From NCBI GenBank assembly GCA_017480195.1, contig JAFVBE010000040.1:34798-98797 (forward strand): DNA of 64,000 nucleotides, in the 5' to 3' direction. This DNA is from Lachnospiraceae bacterium (GTDB lineage Bacteria; Bacillota; Clostridia; Lachnospirales; Lachnospiraceae). How positions within the stretch are numbered: the first letter of the stretch is position 1; every line of letters starts with the position of its first letter. Shown here piece by piece: positions 10,329-19,339 of the stretch. The notes under the pieces were generated by a model. The model was not told the origin of the DNA. It saw only the letters and a list, made by a program, of their open reading frames with translations, and did not search any database. A program made the translations under genes and the position numbers.

Positions 10329-11426
10329 ATGAGCGGTTCGACTATAGGAAAATTATTCAAGGTAACAACCTGGGGCGAGTCTCATGGTGCCGCCGTCGGT
10401 GCAGTAATCGACGGCTGTCCTGTGGGACTTTCGCTTAATGAGGCAGATATACAGAAATTTCTTGACAGAAGGAAACCCGGTCAAAACGAATTCACTACCC
10501 TGCGCAACGAGGATGACAAGGTGCAGATTTTATCAGGAGTATTCGACGGAGTAACTACCGGAACTCCTATCTCCCTTTTAGTATATAATAAGGATCACCA
10601 CAGTGCAGACTACAGCAATATAGCCAATTGCTACAGACCGGGGCACGCCGATTATACCTATGACGAAAAATACGGCTTCAGGGATTATCGCGGTGGCGGA
10701 CGCTCCTCAGGTCGTGAAACCATCGGCCGTGTCGCTGCAGGAGCAATTGCCATAAAAATATTAGAACAACTTGGTATATCCTTCTGTGCATATACACGCT
10801 CTATAGGTGAGCATGTTATAGATTATGATAATTTTGACAAGACTGAAATATACAAAAACGATTTATATATGCCCGATAAAACCTGTGCCGAAATATGTTC
10901 TGCATATCTTAAAGACATAATATCAGACTCAGACTCTATAGGTTCTTCTGTAGAATGTATAATAAGCGGTATGCCGACAGGTGTCGGCGAGCCTGTATTT
11001 GACAAATTAGATGCACTTCTTGCTAAGGCTGTTATGTCTATCGGCGCGGTAAAAGCGGTTGAGATAGGCGATGGTGTATCCGTAACCACAAAACGCGGCT
11101 CAGATAATAATGATAATTTCATAATTAATAACGATAAGGTAGAAAAAGAGACTAATCACTCCGGTGGTATACTCGGCGGCATAAGTGACGGTTCAGACAT
11201 CATACTTCGTGCCTCATTTAAGCCGACGCCGTCCATATACAAAGAGCAAAAGACTATTACGAACAATAAAGAAGAAACAACTCTTTCAATCAAGGGCAGG
11301 CACGATCCGATTATAGCACCGCGCGCAGTAGTCGTAGTCGAATCCATGTGTGCAATCACAATACTTGATCTGATATTACAGAACGCAACATCTACTGTAG
11401 ATAAAATCAAAAAAATATATAGCTAA
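10329..11426 (+). CDS. aroC: Chorismate synthase
   Basis: Converts EPSP to chorismate with reduced FMN, the last step of the shikimate pathway. All signatures are present: KVTTWGESHG near the N-terminus, FLDRRKPGQNE, DYRGGGRSSGRETIGRVAAG (FMN/phosphate binding), HSGGILGGISDG, FKPTPSI and GRHDPIIAPRAV. I place the start at 10329 (MSGSTIGKLFK), which matches the family N-terminus and has AAAGGA at the right spacing. An in-frame ATG 15 nt upstream lacks this. It is 365 residues, the usual length. It converges on xerD, with a 230-bp palindrome between. Confidence 0.97.
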   Translation: MSGSTIGKLFKVTTWGESHGAAVGAVIDGCPVGLSLNEADIQKFLDRRKPGQNEFTTLRNEDDKVQILSGVFDGVTTGTPISLLVYNKDHHSADYSNIANCYRPGHADYTYDEKYGFRDYRGGGRSSGRETIGRVAAGAIAIKILEQLGISFCAYTRSIGEHVIDYDNFDKTEIYKNDLYMPDKTCAEICSAYLKDIISDSDSIGSSVECIISGMPTGVGEPVFDKLDALLAKAVMSIGAVKAVEIGDGVSVTTKRGSDNNDNFIINNDKVEKETNHSGGILGGISDGSDIILRASFKPTPSIYKEQKTITNNKEETTLSIKGRHDPIIAPRAVVVVESMCAITILDLILQNATSTVDKIKKIYS

Positions 11427-11433
11427 TCAAAAA

Positions 11434-11663
11434 TGCCGCAATTGACAGATAGAATACGAGCAGGAGGCTGCTACAACATTTCGCACAATTTGTGTCAAAT
11501 CAGAAACGAAGTGTTCGAATATATTTGCTCAGAAATCGAGCTGTCTGAGCGAAGCGAGTTCTCGATTTCGTGCAAAATATAGAGAACCTGAGTTTACTGA
11601 TTTAACAAATTGATTGCGAGTTGCAGCAGTCTCCTGCTCGTATTCTATCTGCCGGTTGCGGCA
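11434..11663. repeat. Long imperfect palindrome (copy A), 230 bp
   Basis: The outer arms 11434-11477 and 11620-11663 are reverse complements at 39 of 44 positions. All five differences are transitions. Inner segments also pair, for example 11482-11502 with 11597-11618 and GAAATCGAG with CTCGATTTC, leaving a small central loop. It fills the gap between the convergent aroC and xerD genes. The inner 130 bp is clearly related, in the opposite orientation, to the core of the palindrome at 60995-61292. No coding potential was seen. It could act as a bidirectional terminator or be a non-autonomous mobile element. Confidence 0.85.
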
Positions 11664-11674
11664 ATTATATTAAT

Positions 11675-12562
11675 TTAAGCCATCTTGGCTCTCGGATGAG
11701 CCTTATCATACTCCTGCTTTAATTTACTCTGACGGCTGTTCAGATAGACCTGCGTAGTAGATATATCCGAATGCCCAAGCATCTCCTGAACTGCTCTTAA
11801 ATCCGCTCCATTTAATACAAGATGTGAAGCAAATGAGTGTCTTATCATATGAGGAGTTATGTCCTTGTCAATACCTGCCCTCTTGGCATATGACTTAATT
11901 AGTTTCCAGAAGCCCTGTCTCGTCATCTGCTCTCCCTTCATATTAGTGAACAGGTAATCACTTTTGCCGCATATGCCTTCTCTGACATTTTTCAGATAAT
12001 TATTAAGCGCAGACTTCGCTGCATTCTCAATAGGTATAACTCTTTCCTTGCTGTCATCCTTACATATGATGTATCCAAGTGTGAGATTGATATCATCTAA
12101 TTTTAAAGATATGAGTTCAGTAACTCTTAATCCCGTAGCATATAGAAGTTCAAGCATAGCCTTATCACGAATACCCTTGTTGGTAGCCGTGTTAGGCTGT
12201 TCCAATAAAAGATTTATCTCACTTATAGTCAGGGTCTCCGGTGGTTTTTTTTCAATCTTAGGAGCCTTCAGACCTTCAGCACAATCGTCCTCCACAATCT
12301 TGTTCTTGAATAAAAATATGAAGAAAGACTTTATGCTTGCCACGCTTCTTGAAACCGTAGCCGTAGACATTCCAAGCCCCTGCAGATATTCAATATATGT
12401 GGTTAAATCAGTGGCATTAACTTCTGAAAGATTTGTTATATTTTTACTCTTAAAATATTGCTCCATCTTAACAAGATCTCTCTTATAAGAGCTAATGGTA
12501 TTTTCACTGGAATGTTTAACCCTTTTTATATAATTAATATAATCATCAATAAATTGTCCCAT
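11675..12562 (-). CDS. xerD: Tyrosine recombinase XerD
   Basis: Site-specific recombinase that with XerC resolves chromosome dimers at dif. It has an N-terminal core-binding (SAM-like) domain to about residue 95 and a C-terminal catalytic domain. The catalytic set is visible: Arg in YATGLRVTEL, Lys near DDSKERVIP, HMIRHSFASHL (His and Arg), LGHSDISTTQVY (His and nucleophile Tyr). I use the ATG at 12562 because AAGGA lies at good spacing; a TTG immediately before would also be in frame. At 295 residues it has the usual XerC/D length. It follows nudF and spoIIM, an order also known around spoIIM and xerD in Bacillus, favouring XerD over a phage integrase. Confidence 0.9.
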   Translation of the reverse strand: MGQFIDDYINYIKRVKHSSENTISSYKRDLVKMEQYFKSKNITNLSEVNATDLTTYIEYLQGLGMSTATVSRSVASIKSFFIFLFKNKIVEDDCAEGLKAPKIEKKPPETLTISEINLLLEQPNTATNKGIRDKAMLELLYATGLRVTELISLKLDDINLTLGYIICKDDSKERVIPIENAAKSALNNYLKNVREGICGKSDYLFTNMKGEQMTRQGFWKLIKSYAKRAGIDKDITPHMIRHSFASHLVLNGADLRAVQEMLGHSDISTTQVYLNSRQSKLKQEYDKAHPRAKMA

Positions 12563-12763
12563 CAAAATTCCTTTTCTCTAAGTAAACATAAATGTAACTT
12601 TTTGTAACTTTATGTAAATAATTATCACAGACATAATTTTATATAGTAATTTACATAAAATCAAGTACATTTTTTAACGAATTTATCAGGTTTTCTCAGC
12701 ATTTAAAGTAATTCTACAATATAAGGAGTAATATGTTATGTCACCCTACAATATATTGATTTT

Positions 12764-13282
12764 TTATCTTAAAAAAAATCTTAAAAAATTTTCTTCAAAT
12801 ATTACTCCAATTATAATAATTATTAATAAAATTGTAATAAATTTTATCCTGTTTTTATTTAATACTCTGCCAATGTAATATCTATAAATAAAATTAAGTG
12901 CAAATAAATATATCAGGTAATGCGGAAATATACTGATTAAAAATACTCCTACCTCTCTTATACCACCTGAATATGTCTGTACAGACATCATAAATCCATA
13001 GAACACACTAAGTAATAAAATCAACAAATTGTATACAGACTCAGGTTTAAAAAGTCTCATAAATAGAATTATAATAACTACCTGTTTCAATCTTCTGAGT
13101 AATATGAAAACAAACGCAGGTAATACAGATACAGACATTCCCATGTATATGTCTCGTAAAGAAAATGCCATGTAATCAAATGAGGCTCCCGTCTTAATCA
13201 AAATATTAACTATGAGACTTGTAAAAAAAATTGAACAAACTGCAATTAATAATGATGTATAATTTTGTATTTTATTTGTCAA
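12764..13282 (-). CDS. spoIIM: Stage II sporulation protein M (SpoIIM family)
   Basis: A small, very hydrophobic protein with about five membrane segments and basic termini. In Bacillus, SpoIIM joins SpoIID and SpoIIP at the engulfing septal membrane. Assignment rests on the membrane profile, the ISIFPHYLIYLFAL segment (family pattern of a Pro-His in the fourth helix) and the nudF-spoIIM-xerD order. I choose the TTG start at 13282, which has GGAG 7 nt upstream; a GTG nine bases earlier overlaps that site. At 172 residues it is shorter than the typical 200 or more. It lies after the nudF terminator, so it probably has its own promoter. Confidence 0.78.
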   Translation of the reverse strand: MTNKIQNYTSLLIAVCSIFFTSLIVNILIKTGASFDYMAFSLRDIYMGMSVSVLPAFVFILLRRLKQVVIIILFMRLFKPESVYNLLILLLSVFYGFMMSVQTYSGGIREVGVFLISIFPHYLIYLFALNFIYRYYIGRVLNKNRIKFITILLIIIIIGVIFEENFLRFFLR

Positions 13283-13294
13283 ATAAATCACTCC

Positions 13295-13330
13295 AAAAAA
13301 AAATAGAAAACATATCGCTTTCTATTTTTT
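13295..13330 (-). terminator. Terminator after nudF
   Basis: AAATAGAAA at 13301-13309 pairs with TTTCTATTT at 13319-13327, followed on the minus strand by a run of about nine T. It separates nudF from spoIIM. Confidence 0.75.
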
Positions 13331-13340
13331 ATGATAAAAA

Positions 13341-13895
13341 TTATTTAATTATTCCACTTGATTTCATTTCCCTATAAGCAAATATAGCAGCTATGGTTTT
13401 GCTGTCAACTATTACTCCATCATATATCATCTGTACAGCTTCATCTATATGTACATGTATCAGTTCAATAAATTCATTATCATCAAGATGTCTTTTACCT
13501 TCCTTCAACTCTGTACCGATAAATACATCCGTTGTTTCATCAAATGTTCCAATTGATGAAACTAATTTAGTCACATGGTACAGCTTCTGTGGTATATACC
13601 CCGTCTCCTCCTCTGCTTCCCGTGCAGCACAAATTTCTCCAGCCTCACCGGACGAATTATATGCCCCCGCAGGTATTTCTACACTTAAACCATCTATGGA
13701 ATTCCTATATTGGCGTACAAGATAAGTATATTCATTTTCATCAATTAACAAGACACCTGCTCCACCTCTATTCTTGTGCCTGATAAAGTCATATTCAACA
13801 ACTCTACCGTCAGGTGTTTCAAGATAGTCCTTATATAACTCAACTATCTTTGCTTCACATAAAAGTTCTAATTTTTTTCTTTTGAATTTTTCCAC
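13341..13895 (-). CDS. nudF: ADP-ribose pyrophosphatase-type Nudix hydrolase
   Basis: Hydrolyses ADP-ribose or related nucleoside diphosphate sugars. The Nudix box reads GAYNSSGEAGEICAAREAEE then ETGY. The E-x7-REAEEETG part is intact, but there is one extra residue between the first Gly and Glu compared with the consensus. The preceding VRQYRNSIDGLSVEIPAG segment is typical of the NudF subgroup. Start is a GTG with AAGGAG 8 nt upstream. It is 184 residues, the usual length. It is followed by a terminator and then spoIIM and xerD. Confidence 0.88.
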   Translation of the reverse strand: MEKFKRKKLELLCEAKIVELYKDYLETPDGRVVEYDFIRHKNRGGAGVLLIDENEYTYLVRQYRNSIDGLSVEIPAGAYNSSGEAGEICAAREAEEETGYIPQKLYHVTKLVSSIGTFDETTDVFIGTELKEGKRHLDDNEFIELIHVHIDEAVQMIYDGVIVDSKTIAAIFAYREMKSSGIIK

Positions 13896-13965
13896 TTAGA
13901 GAATCTCCTTTATAATGCAGACAATCTTTCTCAATACAAATAACATTTTACTATAAGCCGATTTT

Positions 13966-13995
13966 AAAAAGGGTGTGAATAAATCCACACCCTTT
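13966..13995 (-). terminator. Terminator after rny
   Basis: A perfect 10-bp stem (AAAGGGTGTG, 13968-13977, with CACACCCTTT, 13986-13995) and an 8-nt loop, followed on the minus strand by TTTTT. Confidence 0.85.
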
Positions 13996-13999
13996 AGTT

Positions 14000-15544
14000 T
14001 TATTTCGCGAAGTCTGTAACACGTGATTCCCTGATAAGATTGACCTTTATCTGTCCGGGATATTCAAGTTCAGCTTCTATCTGCTTGGATATATCCCTTG
14101 CAAGTAAAACCATATCCTCATCGGAAATCTGTTCCGGAACTACCATAACACGAATTTCTCTACCTGCCTGAATAGCAAAAGTCTTCTCAACACCCTTGAA
14201 GCTGTTAGCAATTCCTTCTAAAGCACTAAGGCGTGTTGTATAAGTTTCCAACGTTTCTCTTCTTGCACCCGGTCTGGCAGCAGATATAGTATCAGCAGCC
14301 TGAACTATGCAAGCAATTAAACTCTGAGGTTCTACATCTCCATGATGAGCCTCAACCGCATTTATAACTATAGCTGACTCCTTGTACTTTCTACAGAGGT
14401 CAACACCTATTGTTACATGCGAGCCTTCCATTTCATGATCAATTGATTTACCAATATCGTGCAATAAGCCTGCACGCTTAGCAATACGAACATCCAAACC
14501 AAGCTCTCCGGCCAATAAACCGGATAACTGTGCAACTTCTATCGAATGTTTGAGTGCATTCTGTCCATAGCTTGTTCTGAATTTCATTCTACCTAATAAT
14601 TTAACTAACTCCGGATGGATACCATGTACACCAACCTCAAGGATTGCATTCTCGCCTTCCTCTTTGATTATGGTATCAACCTCCTTCTGTGCTTTTTCAA
14701 CCATCTCCTCAATTCTTGCAGGATGAATTCTTCCATCCACGATAAGCTTCTCAAGCGCAATTCTCGCAACTTCTCTTCTTATCGGATCAAAGCTTGAAAG
14801 GACTACCGCCTCAGGAGTATCGTCTATAATCAAATCAACTCCTGTTAAGGTCTCAAGAGTACGGATATTCCTACCCTCTCTACCAATTATTCTTCCTTTC
14901 ATATCATCATTAGGTAACTGTACCAACGAAATCGTCGTCTCTGATACATGGTCAGCAGCACATTTTTGAATGGCTGTAACAACATAATCTCTTGCCCTTT
15001 TATCGGCTTCTTCTTTTGCTCTTGCTTCTAATTCTTTGATCATGACTGCAGTTTCATGTTTAACATCGTCTTCAACAGTCTTTAATAAGTATTCCTTTGC
15101 TTGTTCAGAGGTTAAACCTGAGATTCGCTCAAGTTCCTGAGTTCTTCTTGCTTCTAAATCTGCTATCTCGCTCTTCTTAGCATCCAGTTCAGCTTCTTTC
15201 TTAGAAAGATACGCTTCCTTCTTCTCGACAGCCTCAGTCTTCTTGTCAAGGTTCTCTTCTCTTGACATTACGCGCTTCTCCATGCGCTGAAGCTCGTTAC
15301 GACGATCCTTAACTTCCTTTTCAATGTCGTTCTTAGTTTTAAGAGCTTCCTCTTTGGCTTCAAGAAGTGTCTCACGCTTTTTAGCTTCAGCACTCTTAAG
15401 TGCTTCATCTAAAATCTCTCTGGCTTTATCTTCGGCTTTTCCAACCTTAGCCTCTGCAATATTTTTTCTATAGGCTATGGCAGCAAACCAAGTAATAATT
15501 ACGGCTAAAACTAATACTATTGCGAAAATAATATATTTTAGCAT
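14000..15544 (-). CDS. rny: Ribonuclease Y
   Basis: Membrane-anchored endoribonuclease that starts mRNA decay in Firmicutes. An N-terminal membrane helix (residues 3-24) is followed by a long charged coiled coil (about 30-200), a KH domain ([13 protein letters not shown]) and an HD domain ([17 protein letters not shown]). At 514 residues it matches the family (about 520). The ribosome-binding site is unusual: AGGAG at 15562-15558 can pair with CTCCT at 15554-15550 across a 3-nt loop, just before the start codon. The gene ends in a strong terminator and lies downstream of recA, a common clostridial neighbour. Confidence 0.96.
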   Translation of the reverse strand: MLKYIIFAIVLVLAVIITWFAAIAYRKNIAEAKVGKAEDKAREILDEALKSAEAKKRETLLEAKEEALKTKNDIEKEVKDRRNELQRMEKRVMSREENLDKKTEAVEKKEAYLSKKEAELDAKKSEIADLEARRTQELERISGLTSEQAKEYLLKTVEDDVKHETAVMIKELEARAKEEADKRARDYVVTAIQKCAADHVSETTISLVQLPNDDMKGRIIGREGRNIRTLETLTGVDLIIDDTPEAVVLSSFDPIRREVARIALEKLIVDGRIHPARIEEMVEKAQKEVDTIIKEEGENAILEVGVHGIHPELVKLLGRMKFRTSYGQNALKHSIEVAQLSGLLAGELGLDVRIAKRAGLLHDIGKSIDHEMEGSHVTIGVDLCRKYKESAIVINAVEAHHGDVEPQSLIACIVQAADTISAARPGARRETLETYTTRLSALEGIANSFKGVEKTFAIQAGREIRVMVVPEQISDEDMVLLARDISKQIEAELEYPGQIKVNLIRESRVTDFAK

Positions 15545-15549
15545 TACCC

Positions 15550-15562
15550 AGGAGCACCTCCT
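15550..15562 (-). promoter_or_regulatory. Hairpin over the rny ribosome-binding site
   Basis: A 5-bp perfect stem places the Shine-Dalgarno AGGAG opposite CTCCT with loop GTG. The spacing of this AGGAG to the ATG (about 13 nt) is longer than normal, and a weaker GGG lies closer. It could limit rny translation. Confidence 0.4.
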
Positions 15563-15698
15563 TATTAAGTTTTGATTGCAATAAAATGCAACAGTTAAAT
15601 ATTATACTTTTTTTATATTAGTGTCAAGAAATAATTGTTTTAATTTTAAATGTATTATTAACAATTAATTTTACTTTTAAACTATCAGCAGGATAAAT

Positions 15699-16754
15699 TT
15701 ATACATCATAGGTATTATTCTCGGATATTGTAGTGCCCGGTACATCTGCTTCATCAGCATCACCTATACCGCATTTGGCGCGTACTCTTGCCTCAACCTC
15801 TTCCATAACCTCAGGATGCTCTGCAAGGTAAATCTTTGTATTCTCGCGTCCCTGTCCAATCTTCTCTCCGTTATATGAGAACCATGCTCCTGATTTATTG
15901 ATAATATCATACTTAACTGCAAGGTCGAGAACATCTCCCTCTCTGGATATTCCCTTACCGAACATAATATCAAACTCAGCTTCTTTAAATGGTGGTGCAA
16001 TCTTATTCTTAACTACCTTTACTCTGGTTCTGTTACCTACTACCTCGCCGCCAACCTTCAAGGTCTCTATCCTTCTTACATCAAGTCTGACCGATGAATA
16101 GAATTTGAGCGCACGTCCACCTGTAGTAGTCTCAGGATTTCCAAACAATATACCGACCTTTTCTCTAAGCTGATTAATGAAGATAATAACACAGTTCGAC
16201 TTGCTGATGATACCTGTCAGAACTCTAAGAGCCTGGGACATAAGTCTTGCCTGTAATCCGACATGCGCATCTCCTATCTCTCCGTCAATCTCTGCCTTAG
16301 GAACCAAAGCAGCAACAGAGTCAACGATAATTACATCAACTGCACCTGAACGCACCATGGTCTGTGCTATCTCAAGAGCCTGTTCACCGTTGTCCGGCTG
16401 TGATACATATAAATTATCAATATCTACTCCGATATTCGAAGCGTATACCGGGTCTAATGCATGCTCTGCGTCTATGAAGCCTGCAATACCGCCCATCTTC
16501 TGTACCTCTGCAACGACATGAAGTGCAACCGTAGTCTTACCACTCGACTCCGGACCATATATCTCAATTATCCTTCCTCTTGGCATACCTCCTAAGCCCA
16601 ATGCTACATCAAGACTTAATGAGCCTGTCGGAACTACTTCTATATTCAAATTAGCAGACTTGTCTCCTAACTTCATAACAGAGCCCTTACCGTACTGCTT
16701 CTCAATCTGTGCCAAAGCCGCATCTAATGCCTTTTGTTTTTCTTCGTTCGCCAT
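15699..16754 (-). CDS. recA: Recombinase RecA
   Basis: ATP-dependent strand-exchange protein and LexA coprotease. Walker A is GPESSGKTT; Walker B lies in [12 protein letters not shown]; the loop-2 region ([20 protein letters not shown]) and the family signature ALKFYSSVR are intact. It is 351 residues with an acidic C-terminal tail, as usual. AGGAGG lies 4 nt before the ATG. A strong promoter with two LexA-like boxes precedes it, so SOS control is likely. rny lies downstream. Confidence 0.98.
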   Translation of the reverse strand: MANEEKQKALDAALAQIEKQYGKGSVMKLGDKSANLNIEVVPTGSLSLDVALGLGGMPRGRIIEIYGPESSGKTTVALHVVAEVQKMGGIAGFIDAEHALDPVYASNIGVDIDNLYVSQPDNGEQALEIAQTMVRSGAVDVIIVDSVAALVPKAEIDGEIGDAHVGLQARLMSQALRVLTGIISKSNCVIIFINQLREKVGILFGNPETTTGGRALKFYSSVRLDVRRIETLKVGGEVVGNRTRVKVVKNKIAPPFKEAEFDIMFGKGISREGDVLDLAVKYDIINKSGAWFSYNGEKIGQGRENTKIYLAEHPEVMEEVEARVRAKCGIGDADEADVPGTTISENNTYDV

Positions 16755-16768
16755 AATAACCTCCTATA

Positions 16769-16841
16769 AAACATATGTTCGTTTTTATTAATATAATATA
16801 ATTTGGATTTGTTGTCAATATATTTTTCGAATTTATGTTCG
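16769..16841 (-). promoter_or_regulatory. recA promoter with two LexA-like boxes
   Basis: On the minus strand TTGACA (16818-16813) and TATATT (16795-16790) are separated by exactly 17 bp. One LexA-like box (GAACN4GTTC type, one mismatch) lies at 16769-16781, just downstream of the -10. A second, also with one mismatch, lies at 16828-16841 upstream of the -35. Two boxes bracketing a near-consensus promoter suggest tight SOS repression. Confidence 0.72.
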
Positions 16842-17027
16842 ATTAAGACAACACGGGATAATATGCTATGGATATTCTACTTTATTTGCCTGTATAATGT
16901 AAAGAAAAATTTTAAGTTTTCAGCCAATTGTTATATGATTACTTGAATTTCGCACGAAAATAATATAAGATTTATTTACTTTTATGTAATAATAAATCGT
17001 TAAATACATCAAAGGGGAATATTTTTT

Positions 17028-18317
17028 ATGAAAACATTCGCAGTCATAGCTGAATACAATCCATTTCATAACGGACATCTCTATCTGATTAATGAAGCTA
17101 AAAAATTAACCGGTGCGAGCTACGGAATATCTCTTATGAGCGGTAATTTCTTACAGAGAGGCACTGCTGCCATCTGTGATAAATACACGCGTGCCTGCAT
17201 GTCTGTATGCTCAGGTATGGATTTATGTCTCGAGCTTCCATTCGTGTATGCGACAGGCAGTGCTTATGATTTTGCAAATGGTGCGGTCAGTATTTTAGAT
17301 AAGCTTAAGACGATAGATTATCTGTGCTTCGGCGCCGAGACTGAGGACATCAGTGCACTCGACAAAATATCTGATATATTGTGTAATGAACCTGATGAAT
17401 ATTCCAATACATTAAAGAACGAGTTAAAAAAAGGGCTGTCCTACCCTGCTGCAAGACAGAATGCTCTTATAAAATATACGGGCAATTATGATATTAAGGC
17501 TGTAATTTCCGAGCCGAACAATATACTTGCAATAGAATATTTATCTGCATTGAAATGTATAAAATCGAACATAAAGCCTGTCATTATAAAAAGGAATACT
17601 GCCGGATATAATGACACCTCATTAAATGGTAATATAAGCTCGGCAACAGCGATAAGAAAATTTCTTCAAACAGAAAACAAAGATATTTCTGAATTATGTT
17701 TTTCCAAAAATGACATGGAAACAGTTATCAATAAATTAAAAACAGATATGCCCAACAAAGCACTTAAGCTTTTAGCTGATATGTACCAAAAAGAATATCC
17801 GATTTCGGAAAACCATTTACTTGCCTTTATTCATAATCTGCTTATAAATAATACGGACTATGAAAAATTCTGTGACATATCGAAGGATTTGTCGAATAAA
17901 ATAAAAGGACTTGATATAACTATGAGTTACGAGGAAATTTTAGAATTTCTAAAGACAAAGGACATCACTGCAAGCCGTATCAACCGGGGATTAATTCATG
18001 CTATACTCTCATATACTGATGCTGACAGAAAGCTGTTTTATGATAATGGTCTAAGCTTTTATGCAAATATTCTTTCATTCAAGAAAACAAGCAGTGAGCT
18101 TATCAGGCATATTCATGAGAAAAGCTTAATACCAATTATAACCAAAAAATCTGATTTTAAGAAATATTTTGATGAATATAAAAATATTAATTCTACGGTT
18201 GCAGGCAGAATGTGGGAGCTTGATATGAAGGCTTCAAAACTATACCGCGCCATAGTTTTTGAACAGCTTGGATACGCTATACCAAACGATTATCAGTATA
18301 ACCTGCCAATAGTATAA
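17028..18317 (+). CDS. tmcAL: tRNA(Met) cytidine acetate ligase
   Basis: Acetylates the wobble cytidine (C34) of elongator tRNA-Met using acetate and ATP, a Firmicute alternative to TmcA. The N-terminus has the nucleotidyltransferase motif AEYNPFHNGHLYLI, followed by SLMSGNFLQRGTAAI. The family-specific SGMDLCLELPFVYATGSA segment and ISSATAIRKFL are present. Length is 429 residues, against about 415 for YlbM of Bacillus. AAAGGGG lies 9 nt before the ATG. It is followed at 50 bp by ylbJ, as part of an ylb-type cluster with coaD and rsmD on the opposite strand. Confidence 0.93.
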   Translation: MKTFAVIAEYNPFHNGHLYLINEAKKLTGASYGISLMSGNFLQRGTAAICDKYTRACMSVCSGMDLCLELPFVYATGSAYDFANGAVSILDKLKTIDYLCFGAETEDISALDKISDILCNEPDEYSNTLKNELKKGLSYPAARQNALIKYTGNYDIKAVISEPNNILAIEYLSALKCIKSNIKPVIIKRNTAGYNDTSLNGNISSATAIRKFLQTENKDISELCFSKNDMETVINKLKTDMPNKALKLLADMYQKEYPISENHLLAFIHNLLINNTDYEKFCDISKDLSNKIKGLDITMSYEEILEFLKTKDITASRINRGLIHAILSYTDADRKLFYDNGLSFYANILSFKKTSSELIRHIHEKSLIPIITKKSDFKKYFDEYKNINSTVAGRMWELDMKASKLYRAIVFEQLGYAIPNDYQYNLPIV

Positions 18318-18367
18318 TTTTTTAACCTCTGTCATATATTTTATTAATCAGGTACAGGTTAAGTCTA

Positions 18368-19339
18368 ATGCTTATAATCTCATTCTATGTCATCATAATG
18401 CTATGCCTCATAGCAGGCAATAAAACAGTTATAAGCGGTGCTTCCTATGGTCTTATGCTCTGGTATAATAATGTTCTTCCTCTGCTTATGCCATTTATGC
18501 TTGTATCCGGACTAATTGTATCACGAATCAACGCGCTTCCGAAAAAATTGCAAAAAAAATATGCAGTAATCATCACCCTGTTCACCGGATTACTCTGTGG
18601 TTATCCGCTTGGTGCAAAAAATGCAAGTGATTTTATAATTAATGATGCTTATGACAAAAGCACAGGTCAACTGCTTCTTGCTCTCGTCAATAACTGTAGT
18701 CCAATGTTTTTACTTGGGTATATAATTTCAAATCTGCTTGATAATAAAATCACATTAATATTTGCTCTATCTGTAATTTACACACCGTATATAATTCTTA
18801 TTATTTTGAAATTATTATTTTATAAGCTGTCTTCTATATTTAATTTCCAAAATGAAGAAAAAACTGCAAGAACGATGAATAATAATGCAATCTCTAAAAA
18901 ATCGCTTCAAGACAAAAATAATTCCAACAAGAAAACTTCCTCTCAAAACACATCAGGTAATGACTACATCATGTCAACCATTATTCAAATCACATATGTC
19001 GGGTTCTATATAATGATTTGTTCGATTATAAGTGAGTACATACTAACTTTAAAAATGATTCCCGAAGATATTCGTATATTTGCTGCAAGTCTGACCGAGA
19101 TTACCAAGGGTGCAAGGCTTATAGCCGACAAATATATGACATCCGGCTCTGTAACAAAACTGTCAAATGCCATTGCATTAATTCTCGGTCTTACCTCCTT
19201 TGGCGGCATATCCGCTATACTACAGACAGGTAATGTAATCAAAGACACTAAACTGTCTATATGGAAATATATAATAGAAAAGACCGTATGCGGTATATCA
19301 ACATACGGTCTGGCTATACTTTTGTTTAATTATCTGTAA
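18368..19339 (+). CDS. ylbJ: Sporulation membrane protein YlbJ
   Basis: Polytopic membrane protein of the nucleoside-recognition (Gate) type. YlbJ is under sigma-E in Bacillus and is needed for heat-resistant spores. Visible features are about eight membrane segments; the conserved loops GLLCGYPLGAKNASD and VNNCSPMFLLGYI; and a C-terminal GLTSFGGISAILQTG. A Ser/Lys/Asn-rich loop of about 45 residues (around 165-205) interrupts the middle. Its last 60 bases double as the probable terminator of the facing gene. Identification is supported by neighbours tmcAL, coaD and rsmD. Confidence 0.88.
   Translation: MLIISFYVIIMLCLIAGNKTVISGASYGLMLWYNNVLPLLMPFMLVSGLIVSRINALPKKLQKKYAVIITLFTGLLCGYPLGAKNASDFIINDAYDKSTGQLLLALVNNCSPMFLLGYIISNLLDNKITLIFALSVIYTPYIILIILKLLFYKLSSIFNFQNEEKTARTMNNNAISKKSLQDKNNSNKKTSSQNTSGNDYIMSTIIQITYVGFYIMICSIISEYILTLKMIPEDIRIFAASLTEITKGARLIADKYMTSGSVTKLSNAIALILGLTSFGGISAILQTGNVIKDTKLSIWKYIIEKTVCGISTYGLAILLFNYL
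19281..19311 (-). terminator. Terminator for the coiled-coil gene embedded in the ylbJ coding end
   Basis: A perfect 10-bp stem (AGACCGTATG, 19281-19290, with CATACGGTCT, 19302-19311) lies 29 bp past the stop of the minus-strand gene at 19340. On the minus strand it is followed by TTTTCTATTATATATTT. The same bases encode the last helix of YlbJ. Confidence 0.7.

Noticed and set aside
11434-11663. Small non-coding RNA gene or CRISPR-like array
   Set aside because: There is no repeat-spacer pattern and no promoter or defined ends; only the self-complementary structure is supported.
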